Below, one piece after another: positions 17,192 through 25,634 of a stretch of DNA of 64,000 bases (its first letter is position 1; every line of letters begins with the position of its first letter). The DNA is from UBA940 sp031547885. Lineage in GTDB: Bacteria > Bacteroidota > Bacteroidia > Bacteroidales > Rikenellaceae. Below the pieces are notes generated by a model that was given only the letters and a program-made list of their open reading frames with translations, did no database searches and was not told the origin of the DNA. The translations under genes and the position numbers were made by a program. The stretch is from the NCBI GenBank assembly GCA_031547885.1, contig JAVBRO010000009.1, positions 124,001-188,000 of the forward strand. The letters are read 5' to 3'.

Positions 17192-18601
17192 ATGTTTGAT
17201 TATATAAAAAGAATGGCGGGAAGATTTGCGGCGGTTGCTCTGGCGGCCGCAGGGCTCTCTTTCGCATCGTGCGCCGACGACATCGTCATCGACCCCGTCG
17301 ATGAGAACGCCTGGACCGGATACCAGACCAATTTCGCGATGCTGAAGAATGCGAACACCACCCGCAGCATTATACCGGTGGAAGTGCGTCCCGACGGTTC
17401 GGAAATAGATGTCGTGGTGAAGTTCACAAAGACCGTGGGTGCGGCGGTGAACGTCAATGTCGCCATCGACCACTCCCTTGTGGATGCCTACAACAAAGAG
17501 AACTTCACAGAGTATGAGATCTTCCCGGTGGGCAATGTGTCGATCGGCGGCCCGGCTGTGGTAGGCAAGTGGGAGCTGGAATCGGCTCCGGTGACCATTT
17601 CGTTCAGCTATCCCGACGGCGCTGTCGCGGGCACCACTTACCTGCTTCCCGTCAGGATCACTTCTTCTTCAAGCGCCGTCAAGGTTTCGGAAGAGATGAA
17701 TACGCTCTACTATCTGGTAAAGATCATGGGCAGCATTCCCGACAATACGAAGTATGTGCCGGGCACCGAAAGGAAGATCGGCACGCTCTGTTATGTCGAA
17801 GTGAACGGGGCCGACCTGCGCAACGTGGGTATCTACGAGTTGAAGAACAGCGGCAAGAAGTTCTTCGACATGTGCGTGATCTTCGCCGCGAATATCAAAT
17901 GCAACAGCGAAGGCCGCGTGTTCCTCCACATCAACGAGAACATCACCCATATCCTCGACAACGCCGATGTCTACATCAAACCGCTGCAGGACCAGGGCAT
18001 CAAGGTCCTGATGGGTCTTCTGGGCGGCGGCGACTTCACCGGATTCGCCTCGCTGAGGGGTGAAAGCCTGAGGGATTTCGCGCAGCAGGTCAAGAACGTG
18101 GTCGATACCTACAACCTCGACGGGATCGACTACGACGACGAGTGGTCGAGCTACGACACCAGTTCGACCAGTATGTGGGCCCCGAGCGGCACGCAGCTGG
18201 CACGCCTTATCATCGAGTCGCGCCGCATCATGCCTGACAAGATCATCACCGTGTTCGAATACAACTACGGGCGCCAGATGACCACCGCGGTCGTCGACGG
18301 CATGAACGTAGCCGACCAGATCGACTACTCCATGCAGGCGGTATACAACAGTTGGGTGGCCACCTCTTACATAGCCGGAATGCCCAACTCGAAGTATTCG
18401 CCCTACGCTTACTGGATCAACAACTCGAGCGCATCGACCATGAACACGCGCACCCAGAGCATCAGGAGCGGAACATACGGGTTCTTCTTCTGCTACGACC
18501 TCAATTCCAACGATGCGACTACGGTGTTGTCCACGGCTTCCAACAACCTGTACAGTGAACCGGTGGTAAGAGTCAGGGATTCGTACATGAAGAATTTTTA
18601 A
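17192..18601 (+). CDS. GH18 endo-beta-N-acetylglucosaminidase-like lipoprotein
   Basis: A 469-residue surface lipoprotein (signal ending SFASC). An N-terminal DUF1735-like domain (about 40-175) precedes a GH18 catalytic domain (about 190-460). The catalytic motif is intact: D310-G-I-D-Y-D-D-E317, with E317 as the expected acid/base. KVLMGLLGGGDFTGFASL is the preceding strand motif. The family cuts the chitobiose core between the two GlcNAc residues of N-glycans and releases the oligosaccharide from protein. With SusC/D and GH92 nearby, it is the likely first enzyme of the pathway at the cell surface. Substrate class (high-mannose or complex) cannot be read from the sequence. Confidence 0.87.
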   Translation: MFDYIKRMAGRFAAVALAAAGLSFASCADDIVIDPVDENAWTGYQTNFAMLKNANTTRSIIPVEVRPDGSEIDVVVKFTKTVGAAVNVNVAIDHSLVDAYNKENFTEYEIFPVGNVSIGGPAVVGKWELESAPVTISFSYPDGAVAGTTYLLPVRITSSSSAVKVSEEMNTLYYLVKIMGSIPDNTKYVPGTERKIGTLCYVEVNGADLRNVGIYELKNSGKKFFDMCVIFAANIKCNSEGRVFLHINENITHILDNADVYIKPLQDQGIKVLMGLLGGGDFTGFASLRGESLRDFAQQVKNVVDTYNLDGIDYDDEWSSYDTSSTSMWAPSGTQLARLIIESRRIMPDKIITVFEYNYGRQMTTAVVDGMNVADQIDYSMQAVYNSWVATSYIAGMPNSKYSPYAYWINNSSASTMNTRTQSIRSGTYGFFFCYDLNSNDATTVLSTASNNLYSEPVVRVRDSYMKNF

Positions 18602-18634
18602 CCCCCGAGGTTCATAATTTTAAAACCGAACATT

Positions 18635-19783
18635 ATGAAAAACATAATTAAATTGATGCCGCTGCTGCTCGTGTCGGGCGTTCTGCTCGCGTTCGCAGCC
18701 TGCAAGAAGGATACTCCCGAGGCGCCGGAGACCCTGCCTGTAATGAGCTTCACCAATATCAGCACCGGAGGCATCGTGCTGGATGAGCTGGGATCGACCG
18801 CCACCGTGCAGGTTTCGCTGGCTCCGGCCACCGTCCCGGGAATCGAGCGGTATGTCTATAAATTCGTCTCTGAAAACGAAGGCGTTTTCACCGTCTCGCA
18901 GAGCGGCGTTGTCACCGCCGTCGGGCAGGGACAGGCGCGCTTGAAGGCTGTCGCCCTGAACAACACCGAGGTATGGACCAGCTGTATGGTGACCGTCAAG
19001 GGCATCCAGGTCTCCGAGATCAATATTGCCGCTGCAGGCCAGAAGATCTCGATGAGCAGGGACAGGACTTATCCAACTTTCAACCTGGGTCAGTATGTTA
19101 CCGTAGCGCCGACCGATGCTACCAACCGCATCCTTAGGTATGTATCTTCGGACGAAAGCGTCGTACTTATCGATGCCAACGGGCTTATCAGGGCTTTCGG
19201 CACCGGGATATCCACGATCCGCATCGAGGCCACCGACGGCAGCGGCATATATGCCGAAGCTGCTGTACAGGTGTCGGGATATGCATATTTCCCGCTCGAC
19301 CGCACCGGCTGGTCGGTAGCGGAGACTTCCGGAACGACCACCGCAAACCTGGGCAACCTTATAGACAGTTCGGCTGCCGCAACGGATCTGTTGCTGGTAA
19401 AGCAGGGCAAGACCGAGGGTACGGGCGAGAGCGCTGTCGTCGGGCCGGTTTCGCCCGCACGTCCATACTTCGTGATAGACATGGGTGCACCGACCGAGTT
19501 CAATGAAGTCAATATCATGCACTCCAGTTCCTCCACGAGCACCAACTACAGGACTAACGGCGGCACGGTCTACGGAAGCAGCGACGGCGTCAGCTTTACT
19601 TCGCTGCAGGCCATCACATGGAGCCAGAGCGGCACTGCCCAGCTCAATGTCAAGCTGACCGACCTTCACACCTACCGTTATGTCAAGGTAGAGGTCTCGG
19701 CGTACAACACGAGCGGCAACTACCTGTTGATAAAAGACTTTCAACTCACCAAGTACGTCAAGTCGGAATACACATTCGATTAG
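18635..19783 (+). CDS. Surface lipoprotein with bacterial Ig-like and discoidin (F5/8 type C) domains
   Basis: A 382-residue lipoprotein (signal ending AFAAC). Two BIG2-type Ig-like domains are seen (about 30-120, VFTVSQSGVVTAVGQGQARL; about 125-215, VVLIDANGLIRAFGTGIST). A C-terminal F5/8 type C carbohydrate-binding module (about 225-380) has YFVIDMGAPTEFNEVNIMH and YRYVKVEVSAYNTSGNYLLI. No enzyme domain is present. It is probably a surface glycan-binding protein of the locus and is the last gene before a terminator-like hairpin. Confidence 0.85.
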   Translation: MKNIIKLMPLLLVSGVLLAFAACKKDTPEAPETLPVMSFTNISTGGIVLDELGSTATVQVSLAPATVPGIERYVYKFVSENEGVFTVSQSGVVTAVGQGQARLKAVALNNTEVWTSCMVTVKGIQVSEINIAAAGQKISMSRDRTYPTFNLGQYVTVAPTDATNRILRYVSSDESVVLIDANGLIRAFGTGISTIRIEATDGSGIYAEAAVQVSGYAYFPLDRTGWSVAETSGTTTANLGNLIDSSAAATDLLLVKQGKTEGTGESAVVGPVSPARPYFVIDMGAPTEFNEVNIMHSSSSTSTNYRTNGGTVYGSSDGVSFTSLQAITWSQSGTAQLNVKLTDLHTYRYVKVEVSAYNTSGNYLLIKDFQLTKYVKSEYTFD

Positions 19784-19805
19784 ACGTTTCCGCGCCGACC
19801 AATGA

Positions 19806-19840
19806 AACAGGGCTGTGTCCATAGCAGCCCTGTTCCTTTG
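19806..19840 (+). terminator. Terminator-like hairpin after the outer-membrane half of the glycan locus
   Basis: AACAGGGCTG (19806-19815) pairs with CAGCCCTGTT (19825-19834). The T-tract after it is weak (CCTTTG). It separates the six outer-membrane genes from the carrier and enzyme genes. Confidence 0.6.
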
Positions 19841-19926
19841 GTGCGGAAAGATGCGCGGAATTACTGAATTTTCACCACCTTTGTACCCGGCTGATCAACA
19901 ACGACAACAACAAATCAACAAACAAA

Positions 19927-21231
19927 TTGGACTCTTCATTAAATAAGAGAAGCCCTCTGTCTTGGGTGCCGAGCATGTATTTCGGCATGGGTCTGCCGTT
20001 CGTGATGATCAATGCGGTTGCTGTACTTATGCTCTCCGAAATGGGCATCTCGGATGCGACGGTGGCCTTCTGGACCTCGCTCATCCTCCTTCCGTGGAGC
20101 CTCAAGCCTCTGTGGAGCCCTTTCCTGGAGATGTTCAAGACGAAAAAATATTTCGTCGTGGGAACGCAGATGGTCTCCGGGATAGGTTTTGCGTTGGTCG
20201 CGATGAGCCTGCCTCTGCCAAATTTTTTTACATACACAATTGCGCTGATGAGCCTGATCGCTTTCAGCGGAGCGACACACGACATCGCGGCCGACGGTGT
20301 CTATATGAACGAACTGAACACAAAAACCCAGTCGAAATATATCGGCTGGCAGGGCTTCTTCTTCAACGCCGCCAAAGTCGTGGGGGGCGGGCTGATTCTC
20401 CTTGCCGGGACGCTTGATGAAAAAATGGGAACTGTTAATGTCTGGATGCTGGTAATGGGTATAGGGGCCGTCGTAATGGTATGCCTGAGCATGTGGCATA
20501 TGAGGGCGCTGCCTTCGGGCGGTGCGGCCGCGGCTAAAATAAGCTCGGCACGCGAAGGATGGAACTCCTTCAGGGATGTTTTCTCTACTTTCTTCAGTAA
20601 GAAACACATCGCTTACTATACGATTTTTATCATCCTTTACAGGCTGGCCGAGGGACTCGCCATAAAGATCCTGCCGCTGTTTCTCAAGGCCCCCGTGCAA
20701 AACGGAGGTCTTGGGCTGCAGCTCAGCCAGGTGGGGCTTATCACGGTATCGATCGGCACGTTCGCGTTTATGGGAGGATCGATAGCGGGCGGATATTATA
20801 TTTCGGCGAAAGGGCTCAAAAAGACGCTCTTTTCGCTCTGCTGCGCCATAAACCTGCCGTTCCTCATCTACCTGCTGCTGGCTATTTTCCAGCCGTCGAA
20901 CATAGTGCTTATAGGCTCGGCAGTGGTGTGCGAGTACTTCGGTTACGGATTTGGATTTGTGGGCCTCACGCTATTTATGATGCAGCAGGTCGCACCGGGC
21001 AAACACAAGATGGCGCACTACGCCTTTGCTTCGGGGGTGATGAACCTTGGCTTTATGCTTGCCGGAATGTTCAGCGGTATGCTGAGCGACTGGCTGGGTT
21101 ACAGGATGTTCTTTGTGGTGGTTGCGGTGGCGATGATACCGGCGCTGATCGTTTCGCGGATCATACCATTCTCACACCCCGACCGCGAAGAACCGGAAGC
21201 GGAGATGTTCGCCGAAGAAATTGGAAGTTGA
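19927..21231 (+). CDS. MFS sugar transporter of the glycan locus
   Basis: A 434-residue inner-membrane carrier with about 12 hydrophobic segments. The start is probably TTG 19927, giving MDSSLNKRSPLSWVPSMYFG, which matches the N-terminus usual in this carrier group; the first ATG is 16 codons later and would cut into helix 1. The gene lies between the surface proteins and the GH130 phosphorylase. The likely cargo is therefore a mannose-GlcNAc disaccharide or short manno-oligosaccharide for cytoplasmic phosphorolysis. The cargo is inferred from context alone. Confidence 0.87.
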   Translation: MDSSLNKRSPLSWVPSMYFGMGLPFVMINAVAVLMLSEMGISDATVAFWTSLILLPWSLKPLWSPFLEMFKTKKYFVVGTQMVSGIGFALVAMSLPLPNFFTYTIALMSLIAFSGATHDIAADGVYMNELNTKTQSKYIGWQGFFFNAAKVVGGGLILLAGTLDEKMGTVNVWMLVMGIGAVVMVCLSMWHMRALPSGGAAAAKISSAREGWNSFRDVFSTFFSKKHIAYYTIFIILYRLAEGLAIKILPLFLKAPVQNGGLGLQLSQVGLITVSIGTFAFMGGSIAGGYYISAKGLKKTLFSLCCAINLPFLIYLLLAIFQPSNIVLIGSAVVCEYFGYGFGFVGLTLFMMQQVAPGKHKMAHYAFASGVMNLGFMLAGMFSGMLSDWLGYRMFFVVVAVAMIPALIVSRIIPFSHPDREEPEAEMFAEEIGS

Positions 21232-21301
21232 AAGTGAATATTTAATATACATGCGAAGCATGCCAGAATTCGTAATTTTTAATTCGTAATTCGTAATTGA
21301 A
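21225..21301 (+). repeat. Heptad repeats before the GH130 start
   Basis: The end of the MFS gene (TTGGAAG, TTGAAAG) already shows the 7-base period. After ATGCGAAGCATGC, a small palindrome, come CGTAATT, TTTAATT, CGTAATT, CGTAATT (21271-21298), directly in front of the GH130 ATG. Confidence 0.75.
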
Positions 21302-22297
21302 ATGAAATTAAAGATAGAGGGGCAGCCGCTGCCCGCGATGCCGTGGGAAGAACGTCCGGCAGGATGCAATGATGTGATGTGGCGCTATTCGGCGAACCCG
21401 ATCATAGGCCGCGGCGCGCTCAGCACGTCGAACAGCATTTTCAACAGCGCCGTCGTTCCTTTCGAGGGGGGCTACGCGGGGGTTTTCCGGTGCGACGATA
21501 CCAACCGCCGCATGAGGCTCCACGCAGGGTTCAGCCACAACGGGATCGACTGGAGCATAAACGAGGAAGATATACGCCTCACAGGCGCCAACCCCGGGAT
21601 CGGACAGTGGATATATGGTTACGACCCGCGCGTGGCATGGATCGAAGACCGCTACTACGTAACGTGGTGCAACGGCTACCACGGCCCGACCATAGGCTGC
21701 GCGTGGACCCGGGATTTCAGGACTTTCCACCAGTTGGAAAACGCTTTCCTGCCGTTCAACCGCAACGGGGTAATGTTCCCGCGCAAGATCGGCGGCCGTT
21801 TCGCGATGCTGTCGCGTCCGAGCGACAACGGCCATACGGCTTTCGGCGATATTTTCTACAGCGAATCGCCCGATATGGAGTTTTGGGGCCGTCACCGGCA
21901 TGTGATGGCTCCGGCGGAGTTCGAAAAAAGCGCCTGGCAGTGCATGAAAATAGGCGCAGGCCCCATCCCCATCGAGACCGGCGAGGGGTGGCTGATGATC
22001 TACCACGGAGTTCTTCGTTCGTGCAACGGATATGTTTACAGCTTCGGTTCGGCGCTGCTGGATCTCGACGAGCCTTGGAAAGTGCTGGCCCGCAGCGGTC
22101 CGTACCTGATCGCCCCGAGGGAATTGTATGAGCTTACCGGGGACGTTCCGAACGTGACCTTCCCGTGCGCGGCCCTTCACGATCCCGAAACGGGACGCAT
22201 AGCGGTTTACTACGGATGCGCCGACACGGTCACCGGACTTGCCTTCGGCCGCATCGACGAAATAATCGAATTCACGAAAAAAACGAACATATTATAG
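21302..22297 (+). CDS. GH130 beta-mannoside phosphorylase
   Basis: A 331-residue cytoplasmic enzyme without signal peptide. GH130 proteins phosphorolyse beta-1,4-mannosides, giving mannose 1-phosphate and the acceptor sugar; N-glycan members act on mannosyl-GlcNAc. Family marks: YSANPIIGRG near the N-terminus, FNSAVVPFEGGYAGVFRCDD, and the YGYDPRVAWIEDRYYVTWCN block in which D108 is the expected catalytic Asp. WLMIYHGV and VTFPCAALHD follow. The five-bladed propeller pattern fits. It lies between the MFS carrier and GH92, which supports intake of a disaccharide followed by phosphorolysis. Exact acceptor (GlcNAc or glucose) is not readable. Confidence 0.9.
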   Translation: MKLKIEGQPLPAMPWEERPAGCNDVMWRYSANPIIGRGALSTSNSIFNSAVVPFEGGYAGVFRCDDTNRRMRLHAGFSHNGIDWSINEEDIRLTGANPGIGQWIYGYDPRVAWIEDRYYVTWCNGYHGPTIGCAWTRDFRTFHQLENAFLPFNRNGVMFPRKIGGRFAMLSRPSDNGHTAFGDIFYSESPDMEFWGRHRHVMAPAEFEKSAWQCMKIGAGPIPIETGEGWLMIYHGVLRSCNGYVYSFGSALLDLDEPWKVLARSGPYLIAPRELYELTGDVPNVTFPCAALHDPETGRIAVYYGCADTVTGLAFGRIDEIIEFTKKTNIL

Positions 22298-22301
22298 CAT
22301 C

Positions 22302-24539
22302 ATGACAAAACAGACAGTGGTTTTAGGGTTAGGTTTGTGGTTGGCCGTGTCGGCCGTATCCTGCGACAAGGGGATGGAGAACCATGCCGGGGGCGATTTC
22401 ACGCAATACGTGGATCAGTACATCGGCACCGGCGGACACGGCCATGTTTTTATGGGGGCGAACGTGCCTTTCGGCCTGGTACAGCTAGGTCCGACGAGCA
22501 TCCCGCAGTCGTGGGACTGGACTTCCGGCTACCACATCAGCGACACCACCGTGATCGGTTTCAGCCACATGCATCTCTCGGGGACCGGCATAGGCGACCT
22601 GAGCGACGTCGTGCTGATGCCCGCCACAGGAGCCGTGAACCATAACCGCGGAACGCATGAAAGCTACGATACAGGCATGTGGTCCTATTTCACCCGCGCC
22701 AACGAAAGCTGTGCGCCCGGATATTATGCCACCCGCCTCGACCGCTACGGAGTCGATGTGGAACTGACCGCAACGCAACGTGTCGGATTCCATAAATACA
22801 CCTTCCCAGCCGGTACGGATGACGCCCGGGTGGTGATCGACCTCGAGAACGGCACCTGCTGGGACGAGTCTGTGGAGAACTTTATCCGCGTGGTCGACGA
22901 CCGCCGCGTGGAGGGTTTCCGCTACTCGAAAGGGTGGGCAAACGACCAGAGGGTATTCTTCGCGGCCGAATTTTCGCGCCCGTTCGACAGTTTCCAAATC
23001 TACGACAAGAATATCCCGGCTGAAGGTTCCGAATTCGCTTCGAGGCAGGTCTACGGCGAGGCTCTGTTCGGCAGCATCGGCACGGAACCGCTTTATGTGA
23101 AGGTCGCGCTTTCGCCCGTGAGTATCGACAACGCGAGGCTCAATATGGAGTCCGAACTCCCCGGCTGGGACTTCGACGCCACCATAAAATCCGCGAACGA
23201 CGCCTGGAACGCGGAACTCTCCAAGATCAGGATATCCACCCCTGACGAGAGCGTCAAACGGATATTCTACACCGCACTCTATCACTCGATGGTCGCTCCG
23301 TCGCTCTTCTGCGACGTTAACGGCGACTATCGCGGAGCCGACGGAAACTATTACAAAAACGAAGGCTTCACCAACTATCCGACATTCTCGCTGTGGGATA
23401 CCTACCGCGCCGCGCATCCGCTGACGACCATTATCCATCCCGAAAAGATGCCCGACATCATCAACACCATGCTGCACATTTACAAGCAGCAGGGAAAACT
23501 TCCCGTGTGGCACCTCATGGGCTGCGAGACCGACTGCATGGTCGGGAACCCTGCAATTCCGGTAGTCGCCGACGCTATCCTGAAGGGTTACGGCGGATTC
23601 GACAAGGCGCTGGCGTATGAGGCGATGAAGACCTCGGCGATGCTCGACGAGCGCGGACTGGCGTATTACAAAAAGTACGGCTACATCCCCTGCGACAAAT
23701 ACAACGAGTCGGTCGCCACGTGCCTCGAATACGCGCTTGCCGACTGGGCGCTTGCACAGGTGGCCAAAGAAACGGGCAAGACCGGGGATTATGAATATTT
23801 CGATAACCGCAGCAAGGCTTACAGATATTATTTCGACCCGGTGACGCAGTTCCTGCGCGGGAAAACGTCGGACGGCACATGGCGCGAGCCTTTCAATCCG
23901 TTCCACTCGTCGCACCGTTTCGACGACTACACCGAGGGCAACGGCTGGCAGTACACGTGGCTGGTTCCGCACGACGTGGAAGGCCTGGCCGCCGAGTTCG
24001 GAAGCATGGAAGCGTTCCACGCCAAACTCGACGAACTCTTTACGGTTGAAGGCGACATGGGCGAAGAGGCCTCACCCGATATCAGCGGACTCATAGGGCA
24101 GTACGCCCACGGCAACGAACCCAGCCACCATGTTCTGTACCTGTATACCATGACGGGCCAGCCGTGGAAAACCGCAAGGCTCGTGCGGCAGGTGCTCACC
24201 GAACTCTACCACGACCAGCCGGACGGACTCTCCGGAAACGAGGATGTGGGCCAGATGTCATCGTGGTACATCCTGTCGGCGCTCGGATTCTACCAGGCCG
24301 AACCCGCCGGGGGGCGCTACTGGTTCGGTTCGCCTGTTGTGGACGAGGCCGCCGTAAACGTCGGCAACGGGAAAACCTTCTCGATCAAGGCACTGAACAA
24401 TTCCGCCGAGAACAAATACATACAATCGGTCGCGCTCAACGGCAAGCCCTACGCAAAAGGCTACATAGACTTTAAGGATATCTCCGCAGGCGGCGAACTC
24501 GTACTCACGATGGGTGCAGACGAAACTTTGTGGTATTAA
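22302..24539 (+). CDS. GH92 alpha-mannosidase, lipoprotein
   Basis: A 745-residue exo-alpha-mannosidase with a signal peptide and lipobox (SAVSC). GH92 enzymes are calcium-dependent inverting mannosidases that trim the alpha-mannose arms of N-glycans or yeast mannan. Motifs: YIGTGGHGHVFMGANVPFG at the N-terminus, GFSHMHLSGTGIGDLSDVVL, PTFSLWDTYRAAHPL in the middle, GNEPSHHVLYLYTMTGQPWK, and GLSGNEDVGQMSSWYILSAL, the conserved catalytic block. It follows GH130 by four bases and is the last gene of the locus before two terminators. Cell location (surface or periplasm) is not decided. Confidence 0.93.
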   Translation: MTKQTVVLGLGLWLAVSAVSCDKGMENHAGGDFTQYVDQYIGTGGHGHVFMGANVPFGLVQLGPTSIPQSWDWTSGYHISDTTVIGFSHMHLSGTGIGDLSDVVLMPATGAVNHNRGTHESYDTGMWSYFTRANESCAPGYYATRLDRYGVDVELTATQRVGFHKYTFPAGTDDARVVIDLENGTCWDESVENFIRVVDDRRVEGFRYSKGWANDQRVFFAAEFSRPFDSFQIYDKNIPAEGSEFASRQVYGEALFGSIGTEPLYVKVALSPVSIDNARLNMESELPGWDFDATIKSANDAWNAELSKIRISTPDESVKRIFYTALYHSMVAPSLFCDVNGDYRGADGNYYKNEGFTNYPTFSLWDTYRAAHPLTTIIHPEKMPDIINTMLHIYKQQGKLPVWHLMGCETDCMVGNPAIPVVADAILKGYGGFDKALAYEAMKTSAMLDERGLAYYKKYGYIPCDKYNESVATCLEYALADWALAQVAKETGKTGDYEYFDNRSKAYRYYFDPVTQFLRGKTSDGTWREPFNPFHSSHRFDDYTEGNGWQYTWLVPHDVEGLAAEFGSMEAFHAKLDELFTVEGDMGEEASPDISGLIGQYAHGNEPSHHVLYLYTMTGQPWKTARLVRQVLTELYHDQPDGLSGNEDVGQMSSWYILSALGFYQAEPAGGRYWFGSPVVDEAAVNVGNGKTFSIKALNNSAENKYIQSVALNGKPYAKGYIDFKDISAGGELVLTMGADETLWY

Positions 24540-24545
24540 AACAGA

Positions 24546-24618
24546 ACGACGGGCCCTGCCGGATTTCATATCAATAGGGGTTAGGGGTTAATTTCTTTGG
24601 AACCGGCAGGCCCGTTTT
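24546..24618 (+). terminator. Long-loop terminator after GH92
   Basis: ACGGGCCCTGCCGG (from 24546) can pair with CCGGCAGGCCCGT (from 24602), followed by TTTTTA. One C bulges and the loop is about 40 bases. Confidence 0.6.
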
Positions 24619-24631
24619 TATACTATTAACA

Positions 24632-24668
24632 AAAAATCCTCAACTTCATAGGGTTGAGGATTTTTGAT
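24632..24668. terminator. Second terminator, bidirectional
   Basis: AAAAATCCTCAAC (24632-24644) pairs fully with GTTGAGGATTTTT (24653-24665). The T-tract is part of the stem on both strands, so it can end the glycan locus from the left and the lipoprotein gene from the right. Confidence 0.8.
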
Positions 24669-24717
24669 TTTGCAGGCGCGTGAAGTTTTTATTCAGGCCG
24701 GCTGTGTCCTTCGGGGC

Positions 24718-25251
24718 TCAGGCGCCGGGCTTGTCGAGCGCAATGGTTTTGACCGTTTTCCCGCCTGTAAAGAATTCGACGGTTTTGAGACCTTTCGTTT
24801 TCGGGAAGCTGAACAGGATCTGCGGGGTCATCGTATAGCTGATCTTTTCCCCGGGACTCACTTCAAAATGGACGGCGGCCTTGTCGCCCTGTATTTCGAC
24901 CTTTACGACTTTGATCGCGGTCTGGATGTCGGTCGGCTTCGAGGCGATGGCCGCTACGACGTTTTCCGTGAAGGACGGCACTGACGGGTTGTTGGACATT
25001 GTGCGCCCGACACCCATGTAGTTATCGAAAGAGGCCTGGTCGTTGAAGACGAAAAAAGCCATATTCTGGTCGAAAGTATAGGTGTTTTTCAGGAAATATC
25101 CCTGGATGGGAGTTACTGCCGTCGTTGCGGCGTCCTCAGTGCGGGTAGCCTTGGTTTCTGATGTTTGCGTTTTTGTGGATGAGCAACTGCCGCAGGATGT
25201 GGCGATTAATGCCAGGCAGAAGAGTATTGCCTTACTTCCGGTTTTTTTCAT
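24718..25251 (-). CDS. Small lipoprotein of unknown function
   Basis: A 177-residue protein, not recognised. The open frame extends 54 codons further upstream into the tRNA region, but ATG 25251 gives MKKTGSKAILFCLALIATSC, a lipoprotein signal with Cys20. The mature part has a Ser/Thr-rich linker and then one compact domain with FFVFNDQASFDNYMGVG and a run of beta-strands (IKVVKVEIQGDKAAVHFEVS; KTVEFFTGGKTVKTIAL). It is transcribed alone, downstream of the tRNA on the same strand, and could be read from the tRNA promoter. Confidence 0.7.
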   Translation of the reverse strand: MKKTGSKAILFCLALIATSCGSCSSTKTQTSETKATRTEDAATTAVTPIQGYFLKNTYTFDQNMAFFVFNDQASFDNYMGVGRTMSNNPSVPSFTENVVAAIASKPTDIQTAIKVVKVEIQGDKAAVHFEVSPGEKISYTMTPQILFSFPKTKGLKTVEFFTGGKTVKTIALDKPGA

Positions 25252-25396
25252 AATTCTATATTTTAAGGTTGTTTTACTTATAAAAATGCAAAAACCGCTC
25301 CAATACTGCACGGCGACGTGCACAAACTGTCGCGCAACCCCACTGAAACACCCAAAACAAAAAAGCAGCCACTTATCGTAACTGCTTCTTTTCGCG

Positions 25397-25470
25397 TGGG
25401 CCCAGAGGGTCATGATCCCCCGACCTTCGGATTATGAGTCCGCTGCTCTGACCAACTGAGCTATGGGCCC
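25397..25470 (-). tRNA. tRNA with CAU anticodon (Met elongator or Ile2)
   Basis: On the minus strand the acceptor stem GGGCCCA/TGGGCCC is perfect. The D arm GCTCAGTTGGTCAGAGC is standard and the anticodon loop is CTCATAA (anticodon at 25434-25436). A 5-pair T stem is present (GGGGG/CCCTC). CCA is not encoded. The T loop reads ATCATGA, not the usual TTCRANY, and the first pair of the anticodon stem is G-A. Elongator Met and lysidine-type Ile2 share this anticodon, so the charge is left open. Confidence 0.85.
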
Positions 25471-25506
25471 CTCGCGTCGGCAAGGCTTGCGCCTGCTTCG
25501 AGAGTG

Positions 25507-25537
25507 CAAAAATAGCTATTCCGCGACAAAATCCAAA
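25507..25537 (-). promoter_or_regulatory. Promoter of the CAU tRNA
   Basis: On the minus strand TTTG (25537-25534) is followed after 19 bases by TATTTTTG (25514-25507), a full Bacteroidota -33/-7 promoter about 35 bases before the tRNA 5' end. Confidence 0.7.
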
Positions 25538-25604
25538 ATCCGCCCCGATTTTTATTGCGCAACATCTTAAAATCCCTCTATTTCGTTATTTCAGCGGATT
25601 TGCT

Positions 25605-25612
25605 TAGTTTTG
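25605..25612 (+). promoter_or_regulatory. -7 element of the flippase-dut operon
   Basis: TAGTTTTG matches TAnnTTTG and lies 22 bases before the ATG at 25635. A TTTC at 25581-25584, 20 bases upstream, could serve as a weak -33. Confidence 0.5.
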
Positions 25613-25634
25613 TAAGTTAAATCAACTCCACCGG

